This document shows positions 8,376 through 17,081 of a DNA stretch of 64,000 bases, one piece after another. Origin of the DNA: Bradyrhizobium sp. CB3481 (lineage in GTDB: Bacteria > Pseudomonadota > Alphaproteobacteria > Rhizobiales > Xanthobacteraceae); assembly GCF_029714305.1 (NCBI RefSeq), contig NZ_CP121647.1, positions 4,236,501-4,300,500 of the forward strand. The letters are read 5' to 3'. Position 1 is the first letter of the stretch. Every line of letters begins with the position of its first letter. Both the position numbers and the translations under genes were made by a program. A model generated the notes under the pieces. That model saw nothing but the letters and a program-made list of their open reading frames with translations. It searched no databases and was not told where the DNA came from.

Positions 8376-8710
8376 CAAAGACCTTGGATCCGTCGGACTC
8401 GCGAGCAAAGACCTCCATGCGGGAGTTTCCAATGCGTCTAATAGACGCGCGAGACCGTATCTTACTGGTCAGATGGCGACACGATTAGCCAGTAGCCACA
8501 TGCGCACGGCGGTATGCGGGGATGGACCGGGCCAGGATCTCGCTCGGATCGCCGTCAGATATCCTGGTTTGCCCGTTACAGCCGCACTCCAGCGCCCTTC
8601 GGTCGGCACCGTATTCATACGGATGGAACGCCCGGCCATTTCGCCATTTGAATTGATAAGATTATTGCCCGTTTTGCACTCGACACGAAACCTCCACGCC
8701 GGTGCGAAAG
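8376..8710. other. Intergenic stretch, no gene recognised
   Basis: Between the frameshifted small gene and the zinc-ribbon gene. The open frames here have no recognisable motifs and no good ribosome-binding sites. The only structure seen is a short perfect hairpin, GCGTCT-AAT-AGACGC, near 8435-8449. The region from 8640 to 8680 is AT-rich compared with its surroundings and may hold the promoter of the zinc-ribbon gene. Confidence 0.4.
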
Positions 8711-8896
8711 ATGATGACTTCCGTCACCGCAATTGATTGCGAGAATTCTCAGGCCCGCAATTGCAAATGCAATGAATGCGGCAAGCAAATGCACCATGTG
8801 GCTGATTTGCCCAAGACCGCCCGATTCAGGGCTGCCTCGATCTTTCGCTGCGATCAATGCAAATGTATCGCGCGAAGTGATCTCGACGAAGGTTGA
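8711..8896 (+). CDS. Small zinc-ribbon protein, hypothetical
   Basis: 61 residues (ATG at 8711 or 8714; the frame also opens at GTG 8702). Two CxxC knuckles 27 residues apart, CNECGKQM and CDQCKC, form a likely structural zinc ribbon. A hydrophobic/aromatic strand (ASIFRCDQC) precedes the second pair. Similar small proteins with a GK.M..V..LP.....IF.C..C pattern occur in many Bradyrhizobium genomes with no assigned role. No strong ribosome-binding site is visible. No obvious operon partner. Confidence 0.6.
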   Translation: MMTSVTAIDCENSQARNCKCNECGKQMHHVADLPKTARFRAASIFRCDQCKCIARSDLDEG

Positions 8897-8949
8897 TGGC
8901 CGCCGGCTCGCGCAGTTTACGCCATCACCGTCTTCGTCAGGTCGGCATC

Positions 8950-9336
8950 TCACATCGGCCGATGGCACACCGCCTCGACCTTGTTGCCGTCGGGATCGCG
9001 CAGGAAGGCGCCGTAATAGGCGGCGTGGTAGTGGCGCAGGCCCGGCGGGCCGTCGTCGGTGCCGCCTGCGGCGATGCCGGCACGCCAGAAGGCATCGACC
9101 TCCTCACGCGATTTTGCCTTGAAGCACCAGTGGCGGCTGGCCGCCTCGTCCGGCTCCGGGCCGCGGTAGATCGCGATATAGACGCGATCGGGATGCTGCG
9201 CGTCCGCCCGCTCGCCGTAGCCGAGCCAGCGGTCGCTACGGCCGACCTTGACGACACCGAGCGCGGCCATGATCGCATCGTAGAAGCGTTCAGCGGCAGC
9301 AAACTCGAAAACGGTGATGGAGACGTGGTCGAGCAT
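8950..9336 (-). CDS. VOC-superfamily (glyoxalase/dioxygenase fold) protein
   Basis: 128 residues, one VOC domain made of two beta-alpha-beta-beta-beta repeats. Metal-ligand candidates sit in the usual places: His4 in MLDHVSITV, a His in SRHWCFKAKS, and Glu near the end in RDPDGNKVEAVCH. The FLRDPDGNKVEAV ending is typical of the family. Substrate unknown. Stands alone; a palindromic repeat lies between it and valS. Confidence 0.85.
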   Translation of the reverse strand: MLDHVSITVFEFAAAERFYDAIMAALGVVKVGRSDRWLGYGERADAQHPDRVYIAIYRGPEPDEAASRHWCFKAKSREEVDAFWRAGIAAGGTDDGPPGLRHYHAAYYGAFLRDPDGNKVEAVCHRPM

Positions 9337-9367
9337 CGATCAGGTCCTCGATGATGGCTCTCTCAGT

Positions 9368-9452
9368 CGTCATTGCGAGGAGTGAAGCGACGAAGCAATC
9401 CAGTTGGCCGTTATGCCGCGGCATGGATTGCTTCGCTTCGCTTGCAATGACG
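9368..9452. repeat. Palindromic intergenic repeat, family B
   Basis: An 85-bp inverted repeat: the left end CGTCATTGCGAG is mirrored by CTTGCAATGACG on the right, and GAAGCAATCCA is mirrored by TGGATTGCTTC. It lies between the VOC gene and the 3' end of valS. This is a widespread repeat type in Bradyrhizobium and some other bacteria. As RNA it would form one long stem, so it could act as a transcription terminator for valS or as a 3'-end stabiliser. Confidence 0.75.
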
Positions 9453-9471
9453 AGGATGGTTCGGCGCCCCG

Positions 9472-12342
9472 CTACTGCGACGCCAGCTTCAGCCGCTCCA
9501 GCGCTTCCTGGAGCTTGGCCTTGCGCGCGACCGCCGCCTCGCGCTTTTCCTTTTCTTCCTCGACGATCTCTTCGGGCGCGTTGGCGACGAACTTCTCGTT
9601 GCCGAGCTTGGCGTCGACACGCTTGATGTCGGCGTCGGCCTTGACGATTTCCTTGTCCAGCCGGGTTTTCTCCGCGGCGAGATCGATCACGCCCTTCAGC
9701 GGCAACGCCACGACTTCGCCCCGCACCAGTAGCTGCACTGCGCCTTCCGGCGGACGGTCGGCGAAGTCGATCGCGGCGAACCGCGCCAGCCGCTTGATGA
9801 TGTCGCTCCAGCGGTGGGCGCGCTCTTTGGTCTCGGCCGAAGCGCCCGCCAGCACCACCGGGATCATCGTCGCCGGCGGAATGTTCATTTCCGATTTCAC
9901 CGAGCGGATGGCGGTGACGAGATCAACCACCCAGCCGATCTCGGCCTCCGCGGCGGGATCGCTAAAATCACCGGCATCGACCGCGGCCATGACCGGCGCG
10001 ATCAGGGGATCGCCGGGCGCGGCTGTCGCCATCGCCGCGATCTGCTCGACCGTGACCGCGCTCGCCTTGCGCGGCCATTCGGCCAAAACCAGGAGGCCGT
10101 CGCGCGCGGCCGTTACCGCCCAGAGCTCCTCGGTGATGAACGGCATGAACGGATGCAGCAATTTGAGGATCTCGTCGCGTGCCCAGGCGATCATGGCGCG
10201 CGTCTCGGTCTTCGCCGTCCCCTCCTCGCCCATCAGCACGGGTTTGGCGAGTTCAACATACCAGTCGCAATAGACGTTCCAGACGAAGCGGTAGATTGCA
10301 TTGGCCGCATCGTTGAAGCGATAGCCCTCGATCGCCTCGGTCACCTCGCGTGTGGCGCGCGAGGTTTCGTGCGCAATCCAGCGGTTCAACGTTTCCTTGG
10401 CCGCCGCCGGATCGAAGCCGACCGGTTGCGTGCAGCCGTTCATCTCGGCGAAACGGCAGGCATTCCAGAGCTTGGTCGCAAAATTGCGATTGGTCTCGAC
10501 GAGCTGCGGCGACAGCTTGATGTCGTGGCTGTGGGCCGCGCCGCGCGCCAGGGCAAAGCGCAGCGCATCCGCGCCGTATTCGTCGATCACGCCGAGCGGA
10601 TCGATGACGTTGCCTTTCGACTTCGACATCTTGGCGCCCTTCTCGTCGCGAACCAGGCGGTGGATGTAGACCGTCGAGAACGGTGCCTCCTTCATAAAGT
10701 GCAGGCCCATCATCATCATGCGGGCGACCCAGAAGAAGATGATGTCCCAGCCGGTGACGAGCACGTTGGTCGGATAATAGCGCTTCACTTCGGCCGTATC
10801 CTCCGGCCAGCCGAGCGTCGAGAACGGCCAGAGCGCGGACGAGAACCAGGTGTCGAGCACGTCCTCGTCGCGGGTGATGAAGCCTTCGCGCTTAGACGGA
10901 TCGCGGGCCATCTCGGCCCCCTGCTCCGGCGTGATCACTTCCTGCTCGACATAATAGCCGAGCGCGTTGCCGACGGCCTCCTCCTCGGTTTCGGCGACGA
11001 ACACCTTGCCGTCGGGACCGTACCAGGCCGGGATCTGGTGACCCCACCAGAGCTGGCGCGAGATGCACCAGGGCTGGATGTTCTCCATCCACTCGAAATA
11101 GGTCTTTTCCCAGTTCTTCGGCACGAAGCCCGTCGTGCCCGAACGCACCGCCGTGATCGCCGGCTGCGCCATGGTTTTCGCATCGACGTACCACTGGTCG
11201 GTCAGGTAAGGCTCGATCACCGTGCCTGAGCGGTCGCCGTGCGGCACCATGTGCGTGTTCGGCTCGATCTTCTCCAGGAAGCCGAAATCCTCCAGCCGCG
11301 CCACGATCGTCTTGCGCGCGGCGAAGCGGTCGACATTGTGCAGCTCCTCCGCCAGCATCAACGCGCCTTCGGGCAATCCGCGCAGATAGTCCTCATTGTC
11401 GACGAGCGCCATGGAGCCTTCGCGATCGAACACGTTGATCTGCGGCAGGTTGTGGCGCTTGCCGACCTCGAAGTCGTTGAAGTCATGCGCCGGCGTGATC
11501 TTCACCGCGCCCGAGCCCTTTTCCGGGTCGGCGTAGTCGTCGCCGATAACAGGGATGCGGCGGCCGACCAGCGGCAGGATGACGTGCTGGCCGATCAGGT
11601 GCCCGATCCGCTCGTTCTCCGGATGGATCGCAACGGCTGTATCGCCGAGCATCGTCTCGGGCCGCGTGGTCGCCACGACGACGAACGTCGAGGGATCGTC
11701 GGGGCTGAAGGTCTTGCCTTCGATTGGATAGCGCAGATACCACAGGCTGCCCTTGACCTCGACCTGCTGCACTTCGAGATCGGAGATCGCCGTGAGCAGC
11801 TTGGTGTCCCAGTTCACCAGCCGCTTGTCCTTGTAGATCAGTCCCTCGCGGTGCAGCTCGACGAACACCTTCACGACCGCGCGCGACAGCCCCTCGTCCA
11901 TCGTGAAGCGCTCGCGCGACCAGTCGCAGGAGGCGCCGAGGCGCTTGAGTTGATTGACGATGGCGCCGCCGCTCTCCGCCTTCCACTGCCAGACGCGCTC
12001 GAGGAATTTGGCGCGGCCGAGGTCGCGCCGGCCCGGCTCCTGCCGCTCCATCAACTGCCGCTCGACCACCATCTGGGTGGCGATGCCGGCATGGTCGGTA
12101 CCGGGCTGCCACAGCACGTCGCGGCCGCGCATGCGCTCGAAGCGGCACAGCACGTCCTGCAACGTATTGTTCAGCGCGTGGCCCATATGCAGCGAGCCCG
12201 TCACGTTCGGCGGCGGGATCACGATGGTGAAGGGCGCGGCGTCTTTGCGCTCAGGACGGCCGGCCTTGAACGCGCCGCTCTCCTCCCAGATCAGGGACAT
12301 GCGGCTTTCGATATCGGCGGGCTGGTAGTTTTTCTCGATCAT
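9472..12342 (-). CDS. valS: Valine--tRNA ligase
   Basis: Class Ia aminoacyl-tRNA synthetase, about 956 residues from ATG 12342, where the protein starts MIEKNYQPADIE as in other alphaproteobacteria. The HIGH motif is HMGH at residues 52-55 (PPPNVTGSLHMGH) and the KMSKS motif is near 571-575. The editing (CP1) domain lies between (VATTRPETMLGDTAVAIHP, GSGAVKITPAHDFNDFEVG), and a C-terminal coiled coil is visible (KTRLDKEIVKADADIKRVDAKLGNEK, split here only by eye). Downstream of the popZ-like gene on the same strand. Confidence 0.97.
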   Translation of the reverse strand: MIEKNYQPADIESRMSLIWEESGAFKAGRPERKDAAPFTIVIPPPNVTGSLHMGHALNNTLQDVLCRFERMRGRDVLWQPGTDHAGIATQMVVERQLMERQEPGRRDLGRAKFLERVWQWKAESGGAIVNQLKRLGASCDWSRERFTMDEGLSRAVVKVFVELHREGLIYKDKRLVNWDTKLLTAISDLEVQQVEVKGSLWYLRYPIEGKTFSPDDPSTFVVVATTRPETMLGDTAVAIHPENERIGHLIGQHVILPLVGRRIPVIGDDYADPEKGSGAVKITPAHDFNDFEVGKRHNLPQINVFDREGSMALVDNEDYLRGLPEGALMLAEELHNVDRFAARKTIVARLEDFGFLEKIEPNTHMVPHGDRSGTVIEPYLTDQWYVDAKTMAQPAITAVRSGTTGFVPKNWEKTYFEWMENIQPWCISRQLWWGHQIPAWYGPDGKVFVAETEEEAVGNALGYYVEQEVITPEQGAEMARDPSKREGFITRDEDVLDTWFSSALWPFSTLGWPEDTAEVKRYYPTNVLVTGWDIIFFWVARMMMMGLHFMKEAPFSTVYIHRLVRDEKGAKMSKSKGNVIDPLGVIDEYGADALRFALARGAAHSHDIKLSPQLVETNRNFATKLWNACRFAEMNGCTQPVGFDPAAAKETLNRWIAHETSRATREVTEAIEGYRFNDAANAIYRFVWNVYCDWYVELAKPVLMGEEGTAKTETRAMIAWARDEILKLLHPFMPFITEELWAVTAARDGLLVLAEWPRKASAVTVEQIAAMATAAPGDPLIAPVMAAVDAGDFSDPAAEAEIGWVVDLVTAIRSVKSEMNIPPATMIPVVLAGASAETKERAHRWSDIIKRLARFAAIDFADRPPEGAVQLLVRGEVVALPLKGVIDLAAEKTRLDKEIVKADADIKRVDAKLGNEKFVANAPEEIVEEEKEKREAAVARKAKLQEALERLKLASQ

Positions 12343-12585
12343 GACGGTGCAGTTGGAGTGCTGGGCGTTCTCGAGCAACCCGTCGCCGGCCCACCCAAAG
12401 AATACGCATTCAAAACAACGTGGTAGCGCCCGGTTCTAGCGAGATCGGCGCCGGACGGCCCCTAGAAAGCCGCCGCAGCGCCTCAAGTCAACCTGACAAG
12501 TCAACTCCGAAGACGGCAGGACGCCGTGATAACGGCCAGTTGAGCCGCTGAAGCCAGCGTTGGAGCCGTCGCTGGGACGCGGGAA

Positions 12586-13290
12586 CTAGCGCCCGCGCGA
12601 GACGCGCTCGATTTCGGCCTTGACGATGCGCTCGACCAGTCCCGGCAAATTGTCGTCCAGCCAGGATTTGAGCATCGGCCGCAGCATTTCCTTGACCAAA
12701 TCCTCAAGCGTCCGCGCATTGTTGCTGAGGACGGTATTGGCCAGCGAATTGAAGGCTGATTCCACGGCGGATACGGTTGTACGCGACAAGATCGGTTGCT
12801 GGGGCGGGCTGTCGTAGGAAGACTCGTGGGCCGGTTGCCGGTTTCTGGATTCGCTGAATTCGATATCGTCGGCGGGCTCGATCCTGCTGAACGACGCGGC
12901 CGGTGGTGGCGGCGGCGCCGGATCGGGCAGCGCCATCTCGTCGGTAAGTTCGAACACGTCGGGCTCGGGCGGCGGCGCCGGCCGGACCTCGGGCTCCGGC
13001 GTCGCCGCATCGAGACTCGCCAGCATGGCGTCGATGTCGTCCTGGCTATTGCTGACGGCCGGAGCCGGCGCGGGTGGCGGCGGTGCAGGAGCAGGTTTGG
13101 GCGCAGACGCCGGCTTCGGCGGGGGCGCGATGGCGGACGGCGGAATGTCCTTCATCACGGGCTTTGGCGACGGCGCCGCAGCTTCCGGCTTGGCAGCCGC
13201 AGGCTTCGCCTCGTCGTCGGCGATGATGCGACGGATCGACGCCAAAATCTCCTCCATCGAGGGTTCTTGGACCTTCGCAGGTTGCGTCAT
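12586..13290 (-). CDS. PopZ-like polar organising protein (DUF2497)
   Basis: 234 residues. PopZ self-assembles at cell poles and anchors ParB/centromeres and signalling proteins. Three-part layout as in Caulobacter PopZ: an N-terminal helix with EPSMEEILASIRRIIADDE (residues about 7-25), a long Pro/Ala/Glu-rich disordered middle (about 26-150), and a C-terminal oligomerisation region with LEDLVKEMLRPMLKSWLD followed by LPGLVERIVKAEIERVSR. The ATG at 13290 starts MTQPAKVQEPS. The order pcm-like, tolC-like, popZ-like, valS on one strand matches related genomes. Confidence 0.88.
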   Translation of the reverse strand: MTQPAKVQEPSMEEILASIRRIIADDEAKPAAAKPEAAAPSPKPVMKDIPPSAIAPPPKPASAPKPAPAPPPPAPAPAVSNSQDDIDAMLASLDAATPEPEVRPAPPPEPDVFELTDEMALPDPAPPPPPAASFSRIEPADDIEFSESRNRQPAHESSYDSPPQQPILSRTTVSAVESAFNSLANTVLSNNARTLEDLVKEMLRPMLKSWLDDNLPGLVERIVKAEIERVSRGR

Positions 13291-13599
13291 CTCCGACTCC
13301 ACATCGAAACCATTTTACACCAAAGCCACGAAGGAATTGCCGGTTCCGAATATGCAGGCCGGGATTTTCACCGCACAAGCCTGACTTGTCCCCAGATCAG
13401 GTCTGCCCGCTGCACCACGCGGGAGCCCCTATTCCCCTCAAGACGACCCACACACCCCCGAATACGAGGACGCGGCGCGAATCGCCCAGCTCGCCCCGGA
13501 AACGGTACGTCATCGCTCTAAATGATTGCAAGCAAAGCGCCCGGCGCTTCAGGCGCCGGGCGACGATATTGGTCTCGTGTTGCGCCTGAGGCGCCGACG
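13291..13599. other. Intergenic stretch between tolC-like and popZ-like genes
   Basis: 309 bp without a supported gene. It contains the probable terminator of the tolC-like gene at 13537-13563 and, presumably, the promoter of the popZ-like gene. The open frames crossing it are extensions of shadow frames. Confidence 0.5.
13537..13563 (-). terminator. Probable terminator of the tolC-like gene
   Basis: Read on the minus strand, CGCCCGGCGC and GCGCCGGGCG form a strong GC stem around a short loop and are followed by CTTTGCTT, about 40 bases after the tolC-like stop codon. The U-tract is imperfect. Confidence 0.55.
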
Positions 13600-15006
13600 T
13601 CAGCGGCCGTCGGGCGTGCGAACGCCGGCCCAGCTGTCACGCACCTGATGATAGTGCACGCTCGGGTCGTAGACCGTGGTCGGCAGGTTGAGCACCTGCG
13701 GCGATAGCCGGCCGACCTTGTCGAGCACGGAATAGGACGCCACCACGCGATCGTGCTGCGCGGTGACCAGCGCGACGCGTGCGTTGACCAGCGCCTGCTG
13801 CGCGTTCAGCACGTCAAGCGTGGTGCGTTGCCCTGCCTTGGCTTCCTCGCGCACGCCGTTCAGCGCGATTTCGGACGCCTGCACTTGCGACTGGGCGGAC
13901 GCGACCTGCGCCTTGCCGGCGACCAGCTGGCCCCATGCCGTGACGACGTTGGCGCGGGTCTGGTCGCGGGTCTGGTCGAGCACGAGACGCTGCTGAGCCG
14001 CCGTTTCCTTGGACTGGCGGATCAGCGAGTATTCGCTGCCGCCCTGGTAGATCGGCACGTTGAGCTGCGTGGTCACGGACGCGCCGAACGAGCGGTACTG
14101 GATGAGGCTCTGCTCGTAGGACTGCTGCACCGCCGCCTGCAGCGTGACGGTAGGCAGCAGCGCGCCCTCCGCCACCTTGACCTGCAGGTAGCTGACGTCA
14201 ATGCCGAACATCGCAGCGGTGACGTTCGGATTCTGTATCAGGCCAAGTTCGACGGCCGCCGGCAGCGTCGCGGGCAGGAAGCGGTCGACCGGCGAGCCCG
14301 GTGCCAGATTTTCCGGCTCGTTACCGATGATGCGGCGGAAGTTCGAGCGCGTCGTCGTCAGATTGGCTTCAGCCGTCAGGAGCTGCGTCTTGCCTGCGGC
14401 GAGTTGCGCCTCCGACTGCGCAACGTCCGTGCGGGTGACTTCGCCGACATTGAAGCGGTCGCGCGTCTGCTTGAGCGTCTGCTCGAGCACGCGCACGTTG
14501 CTCTTCTGCACCTCGACGATCGCCGAATCGCGCAAATAGTCCATGTAGGTGGTGGCGGCGCTGAGCAGCACGGTCGATTCGATTGCCCGCAGAGCCTCGC
14601 GCGCGCCGGAAACCTGACCTTCCGCCGCTCTGGTCCGGTTCGCGGTCTGCTGGCCGTTGAACAGCGTCTGCGTGACGGTCGCGCCGACGCTGCGCGGCGG
14701 ATTGGCACCGTGAATGTTGGTTTTTACGAGATTGGTGGGCGTGCCGCCCTGCGTGCTCAGCGTGTCCGTATACTGGTAGCCCGCGCTCGCCGTCACCGCG
14801 ACCTTCGGGCGATAGCCCGACAGGGCCTGCGGCACAGCTTCGTCGGTCACGCGCACCTGCGCGCGCTGCGCATTGAGCTGCGGATTGCCTTGATAGGCGC
14901 GCACCAGCGCCGCCTCGATCGTATCGGCCAAGGCGGGCATTGCGCCCATAAAAGACAATAGAAGGGCCGAGGCCGCCGCCCCGGTAAATGCCTTCACCCC
15001 ACGCAT
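13600..15006 (-). CDS. TolC family outer-membrane efflux protein
   Basis: 468 residues from the ATG at 15006, which begins a clean signal peptide (MRGVKAFTGAAAS...GAMPALA, cleavage near residue 29). The frame is open further upstream (to 15120), so the start is uncertain. The body has the duplicated TolC helical layout: DTIEAALVRAYQGNPQL at the start of repeat 1, long Gln/Ala-rich helices with SAATTYMDYLRD and RDRFNVGEVTRTDVAQSEAQL, and the repeat-2 counterpart VREEAKAGQRTTLDVLNAQQAL. It serves as the outer-membrane exit duct for type I secretion or tripartite pumps. No pump genes adjoin it, so it probably serves several. Confidence 0.92.
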   Translation of the reverse strand: MRGVKAFTGAAASALLLSFMGAMPALADTIEAALVRAYQGNPQLNAQRAQVRVTDEAVPQALSGYRPKVAVTASAGYQYTDTLSTQGGTPTNLVKTNIHGANPPRSVGATVTQTLFNGQQTANRTRAAEGQVSGAREALRAIESTVLLSAATTYMDYLRDSAIVEVQKSNVRVLEQTLKQTRDRFNVGEVTRTDVAQSEAQLAAGKTQLLTAEANLTTTRSNFRRIIGNEPENLAPGSPVDRFLPATLPAAVELGLIQNPNVTAAMFGIDVSYLQVKVAEGALLPTVTLQAAVQQSYEQSLIQYRSFGASVTTQLNVPIYQGGSEYSLIRQSKETAAQQRLVLDQTRDQTRANVVTAWGQLVAGKAQVASAQSQVQASEIALNGVREEAKAGQRTTLDVLNAQQALVNARVALVTAQHDRVVASYSVLDKVGRLSPQVLNLPTTVYDPSVHYHQVRDSWAGVRTPDGR

Positions 15007-15258
15007 CCCAAGCAATCCAATCGTTATTTTGATCGCCCGGCCCATGCACCATGCTCGCACATGATCGTTAACCGAACGTCGCTTCACTCGAAGTGAGTCC
15101 CAGCTCACCTTAGTCCGCACGTAGGCCGGACGGAACTACCCCACAAGGTATATTCCGTCGAAACTCTTCACGTGGGGCAAACGGGCCACACTTCTGATTT
15201 GGAAAGGGATTTAGCCGGCCGCGGAGGGCAAATATTGGGCGTGGAAGGGGCTGAAACG

Positions 15259-15924
15259 CTAGAAAACGAAGGCCGGAACAAGTTCCATGCCGGGCAGCAG
15301 CGGGGCAGCGGCGTCGAACAGCGCACGATGACCGAAATCGCCGTGCGAAGCAGTCACGATGGTTGCCCGCGCCGGCCGCGATGTCGCAAAAACACCGACC
15401 AATCGGCCACCATCGCGCAATTGTCCATAGAGTTGCTCCGGCACGATCCCGGTGGCGCCGTTCAGTACGATGACGTCATAGGGTGCTTTGGCCGAATCGC
15501 CGTCGGCCGGCGCCGCGGTTCGGACCACAACGTTTCCACAGCCGTTCTGGGCCAGAAGCGCCTGCGCCTTCGCCGCCAGCGCTGAATCGCTCTCGGTCGC
15601 CGTGACCTCGGCCGCGAGCTGCGCGACGATGGCGGCGGCGTAGCCGGTGGCGCAGCCGACCACCAGGACGCGGTCGCTCGCCTTGATCTCGGCGGCCTGC
15701 AGCATCTTCGCGAGCACCGCTGGCTTGATCAGGTAGCGCTTGGCCGCGCCGCCCTCGCTGACGTCGAGATCGAGGTCCAGATAGGCCAGCGCCTGCCGGT
15801 TTTCGGGAACGAAGGCCTCGCGCGGCACTGCCAGCATGGCATCGAGAATGCGGATATCGGTCACGTCGCTCGGACGCACCTGACCATCGACCATCTTCTG
15901 GCGCGCGGTCGCAAAACCGGACAT
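15259..15924 (-). CDS. Protein-L-isoaspartate O-methyltransferase-like protein
   Basis: 221 residues with the PCMT fold: an N-terminal helix MSGFATARQKMVDGQVRPSDV, then KPAVLAKMLQAAEI, the SAM-binding strand VLVVGCATGYAAAIVAQLA (about residues 90-108) and DVIVLNGATGIVPEQLYGQL. Classical enzymes have VLDVGTGSGY at the SAM site and repair isoaspartyl residues. Here the site reads VVGCATGY. This divergent group typically stands upstream of tolC in alphaproteobacteria, as here, and its substrate is not established. Confidence 0.85.
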   Translation of the reverse strand: MSGFATARQKMVDGQVRPSDVTDIRILDAMLAVPREAFVPENRQALAYLDLDLDVSEGGAAKRYLIKPAVLAKMLQAAEIKASDRVLVVGCATGYAAAIVAQLAAEVTATESDSALAAKAQALLAQNGCGNVVVRTAAPADGDSAKAPYDVIVLNGATGIVPEQLYGQLRDGGRLVGVFATSRPARATIVTASHGDFGHRALFDAAAPLLPGMELVPAFVF

Positions 15925-16080
15925 AGGCTAAGACCCCGAAAGCATGCGGCGTGGCCGCCGAAACAGCTGAAAGTTAAGGCCATCTTTGGTACAAGCGGGC
16001 GCAAAACGCAACATGCGTACCCTGCCCGCGCGGATGGCCGCCGCCCGCACTGACGAAGCGCCGCCTGCTCGACGCGCCGC

Positions 16081-16284
16081 CTACTCGATCGTGACGGCGA
16101 GGCGCGCCATCAGACGCGCCACCTCATTCAGATGTTGGGCATCGTGCGCCTCAACGGCTTTCGCGAGCCGCAGCAGGCATTCGTCGTCGCTCATGGCGTC
16201 AATCGCGCGATCGCTCATGGGAGGAACATCGCCCGGAACGATCGAGGGCACCGTGTGGATCAGGTCGGTCATATTGGCTGGCAT
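16081..16284 (-). CDS. Small hypothetical protein, 67 residues
   Basis: ATG at 16284 opens 67 codons. The product starts MPANMTDLIHTVPSIVPG and ends in a predicted amphipathic helical pair (DDECLLRLAKAVEAHDAQHLNEVARLMARL). The frame extends upstream to 16548 but that part is low-complexity basic sequence without a sensible start. No known family recognised. Stands alone between the pcm-like gene and tRNA-Asn. Confidence 0.6.
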   Translation of the reverse strand: MPANMTDLIHTVPSIVPGDVPPMSDRAIDAMSDDECLLRLAKAVEAHDAQHLNEVARLMARLAVTIE

Positions 16285-16571
16285 CGAATCAGCTCCCCTT
16301 GAAGCCCGGCATGACCAAGCTTTTTGGCCGATTGAGTCGAATTGGCGGCTCGGCCCAGGATCGCGGCCGATGCCCCTGTGGATGACGAAATCGGGCGCAT
16401 CCGGTTCCCGTCGATCCCGTCGGCGCCAAGGCAGAATGATGACAAATCGTTGTGACGCAGGGACTTTCCGGTGCGGCTCCCGGCAGAAACAGAAACGGCG
16501 ATTTGGTCCTTTGCAAGCCTGAAAGGCTTTGTTATACGCTCCCCGCATCGCGAACCTCCTGGTTCGCCTAT

Positions 16572-16646
16572 TCCTCGGTAGCTCAGCGGTAGAGCATTCG
16601 ACTGTTAATCGAATGGTCGCTGGTTCGAATCCAGCCCGGGGAGCCA
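16572..16646 (+). tRNA. tRNA-Asn (GTT)
   Basis: 75 nt including an encoded CCA. Full cloverleaf: acceptor TCCTCGG pairs with CCGGGGA (one T-G wobble), D-loop TAGCTCAGCGGTAGAGC, anticodon loop CTGTTAA with anticodon GTT between TTCGA and TCGAA stems, and T-loop GGTTCGAATCC. Discriminator base is G. Confidence 0.97.
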
Positions 16647-17066
16647 GCGCTTTTTGTTGCGCCGGCGCCGCCGCCCATGCCTCGAAAAGGCGGTCTTCTT
16701 TCCCTTTAAATCGCGAACGTATTTAAAGAGCGCCGCGCAGATATCCGGGCGCGTATATAAAGCCTCGCACGTGCATCTGCGCGATCCGGAAGGCTGCTGA
16801 TCACACCGAAATGATTGCAAGGCGACCTTGCGTCAGTTTTCCCAGCGGAAGGCGGGCGTTCGATGCATGTGCACGCTTCAGTGCAGATACATCTGGTGCA
16901 GATATATCGGCTGATGCCGATTGCAGGCCTAAAGCCCGCCCCTCCTTGCAGGCGAGCGCCATTCACCATACAACCAGCAGCGATATTTAATCTGGATAAT
17001 CAATTATACCGTACTTGACTACCAATATAATATCTGAAAGGGTTCCATTAAATAAAACACGAAGAA
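16647..17066. other. AT-enriched intergenic stretch before the PEP-CTERM gene
   Basis: 420 bp with no supported gene. It becomes clearly AT-rich from about 16980 onward, unlike the surrounding sequence. It holds a short tandem duplication, GTGCAGATACATCT and GTGCAGATATATCG (about 16878-16908), followed by a small hairpin ATCGG-CTGATG-CCGAT. These may be regulatory sites for the PEP-CTERM gene. Confidence 0.5.
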
Positions 17067-17081
17067 ATGGGGTGTCCCGCG

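Noticed and set aside
8182..8418. Minus-strand frames starting MEVFARESDGSKVFAKY and METPAWRS
   Set aside because: They are antisense to the frameshifted plus-strand gene, whose composite reading is more protein-like; no family recognised.
9814..12426. Two long plus-strand frames opposite valS
   Set aside because: Antisense shadows of a recognised synthetase, with no start signals and no protein-like motif.
16863..17018. A 51-codon plus-strand frame starting at an ATG before the PEP-CTERM gene
   Set aside because: Created by the tandem DNA repeat (VQIHLVQIY), no ribosome-binding site, no known motif.
17015..17031. TTGACT and TATAAT boxes upstream of the PEP-CTERM gene
   Set aside because: Each box is a good match, but they are only 5 bases apart instead of about 17, so they cannot form one promoter.
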